The position numbers and the translations under genes are program-made. Positions 1 through 7,686 of a DNA stretch of 11,184 nucleotides are shown piece by piece. Position 1 is the stretch's first letter; the number at the start of each line of letters is the position of its first letter. Under the pieces are notes generated by a model that saw only the letters and a program-made list of their open reading frames with translations, did not search any database and had not been told where the DNA came from. The DNA is from Actinomycetota bacterium (GTDB taxonomy: Bacteria; Actinomycetota; Acidimicrobiia; Acidimicrobiales; Ilumatobacteraceae): the NCBI GenBank assembly GCA_005800965.1, contig SYEA01000130.1, positions 1-11,184 of the forward strand, read 5' to 3'.

Positions 1-679
<679 letters not shown>

Positions 680-722
680 TGCTCTAAGGGTAGTGAGCAA
701 TGTCGTTAGATTGCCCGCAAAT
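680..722. promoter_or_regulatory. 43-base divergent promoter region (membrane protein/argG versus glycosyltransferase)
   Basis: The only space between two divergent start codons, so it must hold at least part of both promoters. On the plus strand TAGATT at 707-712 is a fair -10 hexamer whose expected start site falls within a few bases of the ATG at 723, giving a leaderless or near-leaderless message. No good -35 is seen 17 bases upstream. On the minus strand no hexamer stands out. Confidence 0.35.
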
Positions 723-1487
723 ATGGCTCGTAGCCTGTTTTCGGTGCCGCACTTTTCTAAATTGTCCATCTTTTTCCCAATGTGGAACGAAGAGCAGTAC
801 ATCCTGCGAGCACTCAACGCCGGCCACGATGTGGCACGTGAGTTGATGGCTTCGGGCGAGGTGGGTGACTACGAACTCATCGTGGTGAACGACGCTTCGA
901 CCGATGCGACTGCCAAGTTGGCCGACGAGGCAGCCGCCAGCAACCCGCGCGTGCGGGTGGTGCACCACCCAGCCAATCGCAAGCTTGGCGGCTCGATGAA
1001 GTCGGGCTTTGCCGCGGCCACGGGTGATGTCATCGTTTATACCGACGCCGATTTGCCGTTCGACATGCTTGAGTTGCACAAAGCGTTGCGGCTTCTGCGC
1101 ACCTACGAAGCCGATATCGCCAGCGCGTACCGATTTGACCGCACCGACGAAGGTTTGACCCGCGTCGTGTACTCGTCGTTGTACAACGGCCTGGTGCGGG
1201 TGTTGTTTGGTGTGCGTGTGCGAGATGTGAACTTTGCATTCAAGGTGTGTCGTGCGTCGGTTTTTAACAACATTGTGTTGAAGAGCGAAGGCTCGTTCAT
1301 CGATGCCGAACTCATCGTGCGTGCCAAAAAACTTGGGCACCCAATCGTGCAATTTGGGGTTGACTACTTTCCGCGCACTCGCGGCGTTTCGACACTTTCA
1401 TCGCCATCGGTCATTGTGAAAATTCTGCGCGAGGCGTTTGCGTTGCGGCGTGAATTGAACGCCATCAAGCCGATTGCTGCGAGCTAG
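723..1487 (+). CDS. Family 2 glycosyltransferase, polyprenyl/dolichyl-phosphate sugar transferase-like
   Basis: A 254-residue GT-A fold enzyme, most like the group that moves a sugar from a nucleotide donor to a polyprenyl (dolichyl-type) phosphate at the inner face of the membrane. Motifs in order: FFPMWNEEQYI near residues 17-27, YELIVVNDASTDAT at 50-63 (donor-binding Asp57), the metal-binding VYTDADLPFD at 105-114 (Asp108/Asp110), VNFAFKVCRASVF at 169-181, and GSFIDAELIVRAKKLGHPI at 190-208. Late in the chain, FPRTRGVSTLSSPSVIVKI at 216-234 is typical of the DPM1/GtrB-like set. There is no membrane helix at the C-terminus, so it is soluble or peripheral. I chose ATG 723; the open frame to 447 crosses the opposite-strand gene and shows no conserved residues. 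The L,D-transpeptidase starts 4 bases after its stop. The acceptor and sugar cannot be read from sequence; a role in envelope glycan synthesis is inference. Confidence 0.88.
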   Translation: MARSLFSVPHFSKLSIFFPMWNEEQYILRALNAGHDVARELMASGEVGDYELIVVNDASTDATAKLADEAAASNPRVRVVHHPANRKLGGSMKSGFAAATGDVIVYTDADLPFDMLELHKALRLLRTYEADIASAYRFDRTDEGLTRVVYSSLYNGLVRVLFGVRVRDVNFAFKVCRASVFNNIVLKSEGSFIDAELIVRAKKLGHPIVQFGVDYFPRTRGVSTLSSPSVIVKILREAFALRRELNAIKPIAAS

Positions 1488-1491
1488 CAAA

Positions 1492-2523
1492 GTGTCGTCA
1501 CCAAACTTCACCCCGCGCAGCAACATGCGAACGCTTGGGGTGTCGGCTCTGTTGGTCATGGCGGTCATGGTGGTGGTGGCAGTCGCCGTCGACCAGCGTT
1601 CCGACAACCAGGCGTCTGAACAAGTGGTCGTCACTACTACTTCTGCACCACGAGGGTCGATGTTGCCGCCAATCGACCGTGAGCTCAAAGAAGGTGTCAA
1701 TGGCGACGATGTGCGCATGCTGCAGACCCGGTTGGCCGAACTCAAATTTGCTCCGGGCCCTATCGACGGCATCTACGGTCGATCCACGATTCAGGCGGTG
1801 TGGGCTTTTGAAAAGCTGGTCATGCGAGTGCCACGCAACAAGGCAACAGGTGTGGTCACGCCCACGATGTGGGACGTGTTGCGCGGCGACGTGCAGATTG
1901 CTGCACGCCGCCAAGCCGATACCGCACGCCATGCCGAGGTGTATTTGCCCGAGCAGGTCATCGTCACATTTTTAGGTGGACGCCCCACGTTGATTTCACA
2001 CATGTCGAGTGGCGACAACACACCCTGGTGCGAAGAAGTGGTGATCGACCCAGGCGAGGCGGGTAACGACAGCCCCGAACAAATTGAAAAGGGCGAGCAG
2101 TTAAAGATCGGCGTATGCGGCGATTCGGTCACTCCGGCTGGCATCTTCACGTTTACTCGGCGCTCAACGGGCACGCGCGAAACCAAGTTGGGCACGCTGT
2201 ACAACCCGGTGTACTTCAACCAGGGCATCGCCGTACATGGTGCAATCTTGGTGCCCTTGCAGCCCGCGTCGCATGGTTGTATTCGGATACCCATGTCGGT
2301 GGCCACGCTGTTTCCAGCAATGGTGCAGTTTCGCGATCGCATCTATGTGTTTGACGGCATCAAAGAACCCGAAGAATACGGCTCGCCGCTGCCACCAGCC
2401 GATCGCCCCGATCCGGATTACACAACGGTGCCAACTTCGACAACTGTGCCTGTGACTGTTCCGACAACTGTGCCTATGAGCGTGCCTACGAGCGTGCCGG
2501 CCACAACGACCACTGCACCGTAA
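1492..2523 (+). CDS. L,D-transpeptidase (YkuD domain) with peptidoglycan-binding domain and Pro/Thr-rich tail
   Basis: Makes 3-3 cross-links in peptidoglycan, or attaches proteins to it, outside the membrane. Order of parts (343 residues from GTG 1492): a hydrophobic signal or anchor at 14-33 (LGVSALLVMAVMVVVAVAV), a Thr-rich linker, a PG_binding_1 domain near 65-110 (EGVNGDDVRMLQTRLAELKF, then PIDGIYGRSTIQAV), and a YkuD domain near 149-289. The catalytic motif is complete: His249 in AVHGA, then PASHGCIRIP with His261, Cys263 and Arg265. Two further cysteines (180 and 209) lie inside the catalytic domain and could pair. The last 40 or so residues are Pro, Thr and Val repeats, probably a wall-spanning spacer. 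Start choice is open: GTG 1492 lies just after the upstream stop, TTG 1474 would overlap it, and ATG 1525 gives a shorter N-region. None has a Shine-Dalgarno. The 4-base gap suggests cotranscription with the glycosyltransferase. Confidence 0.92.
   Translation: MSSPNFTPRSNMRTLGVSALLVMAVMVVVAVAVDQRSDNQASEQVVVTTTSAPRGSMLPPIDRELKEGVNGDDVRMLQTRLAELKFAPGPIDGIYGRSTIQAVWAFEKLVMRVPRNKATGVVTPTMWDVLRGDVQIAARRQADTARHAEVYLPEQVIVTFLGGRPTLISHMSSGDNTPWCEEVVIDPGEAGNDSPEQIEKGEQLKIGVCGDSVTPAGIFTFTRRSTGTRETKLGTLYNPVYFNQGIAVHGAILVPLQPASHGCIRIPMSVATLFPAMVQFRDRIYVFDGIKEPEEYGSPLPPADRPDPDYTTVPTSTTVPVTVPTTVPMSVPTSVPATTTTAP
2421..2520 (+). repeat. Degenerate coding repeats in the Pro/Thr-rich tail of the L,D-transpeptidase
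   Basis: CGACAACTGTGCCT occurs at 2438-2451 and again at 2462-2475, 24 bases (8 codons) apart. It is followed by two 12-base units differing at two positions (2476-2487 and 2488-2499, ATGAGCGTGCCT and ACGAGCGTGCCG). All units are multiples of three bases, so copy-number changes would keep the frame. They encode VPT/VPTT-like units. Confidence 0.75.
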
Positions 2524-2546
2524 AGACTTCGTGCCAACATAGCCCC

Positions 2547-3446
2547 ATGACATCTGCGACCAAAGAGCCCTACAACGAGTTTGGGCTGTTTCACGAAAAT
2601 ATCGCTGAGTATGGCTTAAACGTTTCACCCCAGCCTGCCGTTACTCGTATCGAGTTCGAGCTTGAAGACGCACGGCGAGTGAGCGCGCTGCGCTGGGGTG
2701 CTGCGCCGCCGAAAATCGTGTTCGTACACGGCAGTGCTCAAAACGCTCACACTTGGGACACGGTGTGTTTGGCGCTCGGCGAACCAGCCCTGGCCATCGA
2801 CCTCCCTGGTCACGGGCACTCGTCGTGGCGTGATGATGGTGACTACTCGCCGCGATCGCTGGCGTTGGATATTGCGCTCATCATCGAAAAATACGCACCG
2901 ACGGCGAGGTTGGTGTGTGGCATGTCGCTTGGTGGCCTCACCACATTGGCGTTGGCATATCAGCGGCCCGATTTGGTTTCACGATTGATGATGATCGATA
3001 TCACTCCCGGCGTCACGCCCGAAAAGGCCAAGTCGATAACCGATTTTGTCAATGGGCCGCAAAGTTTCGCAAGCTTTGACGACTTGATTGCCCGCACGCT
3101 GGAACACAACCCCACTCGCAGCCGAACCTCACTGCGCCGCGGAATTCTGCACAACGCTCGCCAACTCGACGACCTGAGTTGGGTGTGGCGATACGACCGC
3201 CGCAGCCACCCACGGCGCGACCCTGGAACGAGTGTGGCCGCCGGCAGGTGGGAGATGATCGAGCGGCTGGCGTGCCCTCTCACGATGGTGCGAGGTGGTG
3301 TTTCGCCGGTGGTTGACGATGCTGACGTTGCCGAACTCATGCGGCGTAAACCCGACGCGGTAGTTCACCTGGTGGATGGCGCTGGCCACAGTGTGCAGGG
3401 CGATCGCCCAATCGAACTTGCTGCGCTAGTGCGCCACGAGCTGTAG
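2547..3446 (+). CDS. Alpha/beta hydrolase, substrate unknown
   Basis: A 299-residue serine hydrolase of the alpha/beta fold, without signal peptide, so cytoplasmic. Visible parts: the oxyanion-hole strand VFVHGSAQNAHTWD (His61-Gly62), AIDLPGHGHSSW at 83-94, the nucleophile elbow CGMSLGG with Ser127, a probable acid Asp257 or Asp258 in SPVVDDADVAEL, and catalytic His281 in GAGHSVQ. Residues 150-240 form a lid-like insert rich in Arg and Asp. The first 30 residues (EPYNEFGLFHENIAEYGLNV) precede the fold and match nothing I know. Family members include esterases, epoxide hydrolases and C-C bond hydrolases, and nothing here picks one. The ATG at 2547 lies 23 bases after the upstream stop with no Shine-Dalgarno. 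The TetR-type gene follows 80 bases later and may act locally, but this is not shown. Confidence 0.88.
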   Translation: MTSATKEPYNEFGLFHENIAEYGLNVSPQPAVTRIEFELEDARRVSALRWGAAPPKIVFVHGSAQNAHTWDTVCLALGEPALAIDLPGHGHSSWRDDGDYSPRSLALDIALIIEKYAPTARLVCGMSLGGLTTLALAYQRPDLVSRLMMIDITPGVTPEKAKSITDFVNGPQSFASFDDLIARTLEHNPTRSRTSLRRGILHNARQLDDLSWVWRYDRRSHPRRDPGTSVAAGRWEMIERLACPLTMVRGGVSPVVDDADVAELMRRKPDAVVHLVDGAGHSVQGDRPIELAALVRHEL

Positions 3447-3526
3447 ACGAGCGACCCAGACGATAGAGATACACGCATCGCGCCACGACTCGGTGTGTTG
3501 CCAGCAATTCGCCTAATGTTCGCAAT
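3447..3526 (+). promoter_or_regulatory. 80-base gap with likely promoter of the TetR-type gene
   Basis: The longest non-coding stretch in the window. TAATGT at 3514-3519 is a reasonable -10 hexamer ending 7 bases before the ATG at 3527, which predicts a message starting at or next to the start codon. I find no -35 at the normal distance (TTGCCA at 3498-3503 is only 10 bases away), no Shine-Dalgarno, and no hairpin terminator for the upstream hydrolase. TTGC at 3498 and GCAA at 3522 form a 4-base inverted repeat, too short to call an operator. Confidence 0.35.
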
Positions 3527-4156
3527 ATGACGCGTCGGCTCGGTCGCCCCTTTCAGAGTGACGCAGTAGAAACCCGCACGCGTATTCTGCGCGAAGCACG
3601 ATTGGCTTTCACCACACGGGGTTATGACAACACGACCAACCGCGAGATTTCTGCTGGTGCGGGCATCACTGCAGCAGCGATTTTTCACTACTTTCCTTCA
3701 AAGGTGGACTTATTCGTCGCCGTCTACGACGATGTGCAGGCCAAGGTGTACGACGCTTTTGATGTTGCAGTTGCTCAACACGACACGTTCCTAAAAAAAT
3801 TTGACGCAATTTTCGACACGATGCTCGAGTTGGGCGATGAAGACCCGATGCTTGCCAGCTTCGTCGTCGGTGTCGTGACGGAAGCCGAGCACCACCCAGA
3901 TCTGCGCGAGGCACTCAAACAGGTGTCACCGCGCAATCAGTCGTTTCTTGCATCCTTGTGCATACAGGCCCAACAGCGTGGCGAATTACCCGAAGCACTT
4001 CCGGTGCAGACTGCAGTTGATGTGATTGCAGGCGTCATCGGCGGCTTTGCCCGTTTGTCGGTTACAGTGCGCGACCGTCAGCGCTTGCGTTCGGTTGCCA
4101 AGGTGTACCAAAACATGGCGCGTAATGCGTTGGCGCGTGCGAGTGTGAGCGCCTAA
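3527..4156 (+). CDS. TetR-family transcriptional regulator
   Basis: A 209-residue one-component regulator, usually a repressor that leaves its operator when a small ligand binds. The N-terminal TetR DNA-binding domain is clear: TRTRILREARLAFTTRGYD at 16-34, then the helix-turn-helix near 38-57 with ISAGAGITAAAIFHYFPSK, followed by LFVAVYDDV. The C-terminal half (70-209) is helical and carries the ligand and dimer surface; its ligand is unknown. The TAA stop at 4154-4156 overlaps the TAG stop of the convergent rarD-like gene. The hydrolase gene upstream on the same strand and the transporter gene downstream on the other strand are the natural candidates for control, alongside autoregulation. 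No clear palindromic operator is visible near its start. Confidence 0.92.
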   Translation: MTRRLGRPFQSDAVETRTRILREARLAFTTRGYDNTTNREISAGAGITAAAIFHYFPSKVDLFVAVYDDVQAKVYDAFDVAVAQHDTFLKKFDAIFDTMLELGDEDPMLASFVVGVVTEAEHHPDLREALKQVSPRNQSFLASLCIQAQQRGELPEALPVQTAVDVIAGVIGGFARLSVTVRDRQRLRSVAKVYQNMARNALARASVSA

Positions 4157-5067
4157 CCCGATTTTTTGGCGGGTGTAAACGTGGCGCGACTGCGCAGCGT
4201 GTCAACCAGCGACAATGCAAGGCCACACCACACCAACAAAAACCCGGCCAAGCGTGCTGCTTCAAGTGGCTCGCCGTAGGCCAGCCAACCAAGCAAAAAG
4301 TTGATGACCGGCACCAAGTACTGCAGTGGCCCCATCAACGTGAGGGGTAAGCGCAAAGCCGCGTGGGCAAAAAACAACAGCGGCACTGCGGTGATGAGAC
4401 CAGTCAGTAATACGAGCACCAGTTGGCCGGTGGTGGCGGTGCTCGGTATGCCAGCGTCGCGCGAAAAACTCCACGCCACGAGCCCCACGGCAGGAACAAA
4501 CAGCACGATGGTTTCAGCAGTCAGGCTGTCAACAGGGCGCAGTGGCACCTGCTTTTTGAGCAGTCCGTAGATCGTCCATGTGCCGGCGATGGCCAACGCC
4601 AAGTACGGCGGGCGACCATAGCTAATGGTGAGCACTGCAACTGCCAATCCAGCAAGACCGAGCGCAATTTTTTGGAGCATGCGCAGCCGCTCGCCCAACA
4701 TCACCACACCGGTCAGGGTGGTGAAGAGCGGGGCGATGAAGTAACCGAGCGCCGTTTCAATGATGTGTTCGTTGACCACTGCCCACACATAGAGAGTCCA
4801 ATTCCCAACCAAAAGCACCGACGCCGCAACAATGCGTGCCAGCAGCTGCGGGTTGCGCAGTGCCGTGGTGACAGTCCCCAAGCTTCGTTGGGCCACGACT
4901 ACTGCCAAGAGCAAGATCATGGCGGTGACGACTCGCCAACCAATGAGTTCGAATGCGTCAAAGTCATCGAGCAGTTTCCAAAACGTGGTGAGTGCGCCCC
5001 ACATCAGATATGCGGTGAGCCCGCTTACTACGCCAGCACGATTCTCGTTTTGGTTACTGTCACTCAT
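4153..5067 (-). CDS. rarD: RarD-type EamA-family membrane transporter
   Basis: A 304-residue inner-membrane protein of the drug/metabolite transporter superfamily. It shows the usual two EamA repeats and about ten hydrophobic helices. RarD-like landmarks include GVVSGLTAYLMWG near 12-24, VLLVGNWTLYVWAVVNEHI near 85-103, ETALGYFIAPLFTTLTGVVM with the following LGERL, GLLKKQVPL mid-chain, ITAVPLLFFAHAALRLPL, and PLQYLVPVINFLLG. The name RarD comes from a chloramphenicol-sensitivity phenotype; the natural substrate of the family is unsettled. I chose ATG 5067 because MSDSNQNENRAGV matches the usual short start; the open frame to 5136 would overlap pgi and cover the divergent gap. No Shine-Dalgarno is visible. 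It converges on the TetR gene with overlapping stop codons and diverges from pgi. Confidence 0.9.
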   Translation of the reverse strand: MSDSNQNENRAGVVSGLTAYLMWGALTTFWKLLDDFDAFELIGWRVVTAMILLLAVVVAQRSLGTVTTALRNPQLLARIVAASVLLVGNWTLYVWAVVNEHIIETALGYFIAPLFTTLTGVVMLGERLRMLQKIALGLAGLAVAVLTISYGRPPYLALAIAGTWTIYGLLKKQVPLRPVDSLTAETIVLFVPAVGLVAWSFSRDAGIPSTATTGQLVLVLLTGLITAVPLLFFAHAALRLPLTLMGPLQYLVPVINFLLGWLAYGEPLEAARLAGFLLVWCGLALSLVDTLRSRATFTPAKKSG

Positions 5068-5110
5068 GCCGAATGCCGACACTAACCACATAGGTAGGCT
5101 GTTCTTAGTG
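5068..5110. promoter_or_regulatory. 43-base divergent promoter region (rarD versus pgi)
   Basis: Must serve both genes unless their promoters lie inside the opposite coding regions. Plus strand: TAGGCT at 5095-5100 could be a -10 for pgi, with the expected start site about 3 bases before ATG 5111. Minus strand: TAGTGT, about 11 bases before the rarD ATG, is a weaker candidate. No TTGACA-like -35 sits at the right distance on either strand. Confidence 0.35.
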
Positions 5111-6685
5111 ATGAGCGGCGCTCGCGACGTGCCCACCCAGCTTGTTTCGCTGGGGCGCTCGGTGTCGGGTGTAACCCTTCGTCAACTGTTTAGCCAAGAC
5201 CCACACCGCGTTACCGCATTTTCGCAGTTGGTGTCGCTAGGTGATACCGAGCTGCTGGTCGACTACTCCAAACAGCAGATCACTGCCGACGTATTGAAGG
5301 CACTCGTGGAGTTTGCTGGCTCTTGCAGGTTGGTTGAGCAGCGCGATGCCATGGTGGCGGGTGGCGTAGTGAATGCGACCGAGGGCCGCGCAGCAACGCA
5401 CATCGCAACACGCGCCGCCAGCGATGCAACTGCCACGGCCACCCTGCGTGCTGAATCGCAAGCCAATGATCACAAGTTGGCCGACGTGGTGGCTGCAGTG
5501 CCGTCGTCAATTACTCATGTTGTCAACATCGGCATCGGGGGAAGCGATCTGGGCCCGGCTTTGGTCTGTGATGCGCTTGCTGCAATGCGACCAATGCAGC
5601 GCGAAGTTCGTTTTGCATCCAACATCGACCCGCTCGATTTGGATCGTGCACTGACTGGTCTGCACGGCAAACACACGTTGTTTGTTGTGTGCTCAAAATC
5701 GTTCGGCACCAGCGAAACGTTGTCGAATGCCCGCCGTGCCACCGAGTGGTTGACCGCCCAAGGAGTGCGAAAAGTTGCCGACCATTTCATCGTTGTCACG
5801 GCGCAGCCCGAGCGAGTTGCTGCGACCGGAATCACCGCAGGGTGGGTGCTCACCATGCCCGAGAGCGTGGGCGGGCGATACTCGGTGTCGTCATCGGTGG
5901 CGGTGGCGGTGGCACTCGTGTTCGGGCTTGATGCCTTGCACGAAGTGCGCGACGGAATGCGACTCATCGACGAACACTTCGTACAGGCGCCACTAGACGC
6001 AAACCTGCCGGTGGTGCACGGGCTCATCGGCTGGTGGAACGCCACCGTGCTCGGCTATGCCAGCGCTGCCGTTATTCCCTATTCACGTGCGTTGCACGTG
6101 CTGCCCGCGTATCTGCAGCAACTCATGATGGAGAGCAATGGCAAATCGGTGGATGTGAACGGTGCAGCCGTTGTGCGCACGAGCCCCGTGGTGTGGGGTG
6201 GTGTCGGCACCAACGCACAGCACGCATTCTTTCAGTTGTTGCATCAAGGCACCCAAGTGGTGCCGTGTGATTTCATCGGTTGTAGCGCGGCACTCGGCTC
6301 GTCACAAGCCGACCACGATGTGTTGGTGGCCAATATGTTGGCGCAGTCGCAAGCGCTGGCGTTTGGTGTCGCCCGTGACGAAGTCGACGGGCCTGCAACG
6401 CTGCAAGCCCATCGCGCGACGCCCGGCAACCGCCCGAGCACGACACTGCTGTTTTCGCGGCTCACGCCGCGCGCGGTCGGGGCACTCATTGCTTTTTATG
6501 AACACGTCACCTTCGTGCAAGGGGTGTTGTGGGCTGTCAACAGTTTTGATCAATGGGGTGTGGAATTGGGCAAGCAATTGGCCACCCAACTTGAACAGGA
6601 CATGAAGGGCACACCAACAAAAGCCCACGACGCATCGACGGCCGCATTGTTGGCCCGACATCGCCAGTGGCGCATAACTCGCTGA
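5111..6685 (+). CDS. pgi: Glucose-6-phosphate isomerase
   Basis: Interconverts glucose 6-phosphate and fructose 6-phosphate in glycolysis and gluconeogenesis, in the cytoplasm. The 524-residue chain is slightly shorter than the E. coli enzyme (549). Both SIS subdomains and the family signatures are present: VNIGIGGSDLGPALV, VVCSKSFGTSETLSNA, the phosphate-binding MPESVGGRYSVSS, QQLMMESNGKSVDV with catalytic Glu341, GGVGTNAQHAFFQLLHQG with His371, and SFDQWGVELGKQL with Lys488. These three residues correspond to Glu355, His386 and Lys514 of E. coli. I chose ATG 5111 (MSGARDVPTQ); the frame is open to 4832 but that part is antisense to rarD. GTG 5108 is an in-frame alternative one codon upstream. 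No Shine-Dalgarno is seen. pafB begins 17 bases after its stop, so the three genes may share a transcript. Confidence 0.96.
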   Translation: MSGARDVPTQLVSLGRSVSGVTLRQLFSQDPHRVTAFSQLVSLGDTELLVDYSKQQITADVLKALVEFAGSCRLVEQRDAMVAGGVVNATEGRAATHIATRAASDATATATLRAESQANDHKLADVVAAVPSSITHVVNIGIGGSDLGPALVCDALAAMRPMQREVRFASNIDPLDLDRALTGLHGKHTLFVVCSKSFGTSETLSNARRATEWLTAQGVRKVADHFIVVTAQPERVAATGITAGWVLTMPESVGGRYSVSSSVAVAVALVFGLDALHEVRDGMRLIDEHFVQAPLDANLPVVHGLIGWWNATVLGYASAAVIPYSRALHVLPAYLQQLMMESNGKSVDVNGAAVVRTSPVVWGGVGTNAQHAFFQLLHQGTQVVPCDFIGCSAALGSSQADHDVLVANMLAQSQALAFGVARDEVDGPATLQAHRATPGNRPSTTLLFSRLTPRAVGALIAFYEHVTFVQGVLWAVNSFDQWGVELGKQLATQLEQDMKGTPTKAHDASTAALLARHRQWRITR

Positions 6686-6692
6686 GTACAGT

Positions 6693-6696
6693 AGGA
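6693..6696 (+). promoter_or_regulatory. Shine-Dalgarno AGGA that fixes the pafB start
   Basis: AGGA lies 6 bases before the GTG at 6703. It favours this start over the GTG at 6667, which would overlap pgi and add 12 residues of no family similarity. It is the only convincing ribosome-binding site I found among the genes in the window. Confidence 0.6.
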
Positions 6697-6702
6697 ATTC
6701 CC

Positions 6703-7686
6703 GTGACCAAGAAACCAAAAGCCGCATCGGTCAAGTCGAAATCAAAAATCAACGCTGCCGAGCGAATGCTGAACCTGTTGGCGCTGCTGTCAGTGCGTTC
6801 GCAGCCGCTCACACTCAAACAGATTCGTGCCGAACTGTTGAACCAATACAGCGAAGATGGCGACGCTGCACGCGCCCAGTTTGAGCGCGATAAGTCAGAC
6901 CTTCGCAATCTCGGCATCCCCATCGACATGATCACGCTCGGTGGTGCTCAGGCAGGCGAGACCGCCTATCGGGTGAATCGCAACAACTACGAGCTCACCG
7001 ACATGGGTTTCACCGATGACGAGTTGCAGGCTCTACAAATCGCCGCAGCCACCGTGCGACTCGGCGCCCAAGAGGGTGAACAAGCGCTGTGGAAACTCGG
7101 TGCCGAACGCGTGAACCCCAAGCTCGGGCCACGGGCTTCGATCGGTTTTGCCGACCCGCACCTCGGCACGATTCTTCACGCCATCGGCAAGCGGGCGCCG
7201 CTCACGTTCTTGTATAAAGGAGAAACTCGCAGTGTTGACACCTACGGAATGTTGGCGCGCAAGGGCTTTTGGTACTTGGTGGGCTTTGATCATCTGCGCA
7301 AAGCCCAACGAGTCTTTCGGGTGGATCGCATTGAAAGCAGCGTGAGTGTTGGCAAGGCGAAGTCTTACGACATGCCAAAGAACGTGGACATTGTTAAATC
7401 GGTGCCGACCGAACGCCAGATGATGGCGGCCGGCGATTACGAACATTCCACTGCTCAGGTGCGTGTGCATGCGTCGCTTGCTCGCATCGGGGCTCGCGAC
7501 TTTGGCGCAGCCGCAGCGGTGCGCGAAGAAGCAGACGGTGCGGTGGTCTTTGAGATTCCGTGCAGTAACGGCTATGCGTTTCGCCTGTGGCTGTTTGCCA
7601 TGATGGACAAAGCCGAAGTCGTCGGGCCGCCCGACGTGAGAGAACTTGTGGTGCGCTGGCTTGACGAAATTGCGGAGCGTGCGTGA
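6703..7686 (+). CDS. pafB: WYL-domain transcriptional regulator, PafB type
   Basis: In mycobacteria PafB works with PafC as a transcription activator of the LexA/RecA-independent DNA damage response; the WYL domains are thought to sense single-stranded DNA. This 327-residue protein has the PafB layout: a short basic lead (residues 1-16, 6 Lys), a winged helix at about 17-75 (AAERMLNLLALLS, then the typical FERDKSDLRNLGIPID), a linker with YELTDMGFTDDELQAL, the WYL core FWYLVGFDHLRKAQRVFRVD at 189-208 (Trp190-Tyr191-Leu192, with Arg203, Arg206 and Arg209), and a C-terminal WCX domain ending in REVVRW-like RELVVRWLDEI. It starts 17 bases after pgi and its TGA overlaps the pafC ATG by one base. 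In many actinobacteria pafBC sit beside the Pup-proteasome genes; none is seen here, so the assignment rests on the sequence and the tandem arrangement. Confidence 0.88.
   Translation: MTKKPKAASVKSKSKINAAERMLNLLALLSVRSQPLTLKQIRAELLNQYSEDGDAARAQFERDKSDLRNLGIPIDMITLGGAQAGETAYRVNRNNYELTDMGFTDDELQALQIAAATVRLGAQEGEQALWKLGAERVNPKLGPRASIGFADPHLGTILHAIGKRAPLTFLYKGETRSVDTYGMLARKGFWYLVGFDHLRKAQRVFRVDRIESSVSVGKAKSYDMPKNVDIVKSVPTERQMMAAGDYEHSTAQVRVHASLARIGARDFGAAAAVREEADGAVVFEIPCSNGYAFRLWLFAMMDKAEVVGPPDVRELVVRWLDEIAERA

Noticed and set aside
684..1352. Minus-strand frame of 222 codons opposite the glycosyltransferase
   Set aside because: Rich in His, Arg and Gln in the way typical of antisense reading of GC-rich genes; it has no recognisable domain and the plus-strand gene is secure.
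3498..3525. Inverted repeat TTGC/GCAA as an operator for the TetR-type regulator
   Set aside because: Only four base pairs over a 28-base span; TetR operators usually have longer, closer half-sites. Expected by chance.
4832..5110. Upstream extension of the pgi frame by 93 codons
   Set aside because: It is antisense to the N-terminal half of the rarD-type gene. Pgi proteins of normal length start close to ATG 5111.
6350..6702. LexA box or PafBC-type promoter in front of pafB
   Set aside because: I scanned for GAAC-N4-GTTC and for TTGTCRGTG-N8-TANNNT and found no acceptable match; pafB may be read from the pgi promoter.
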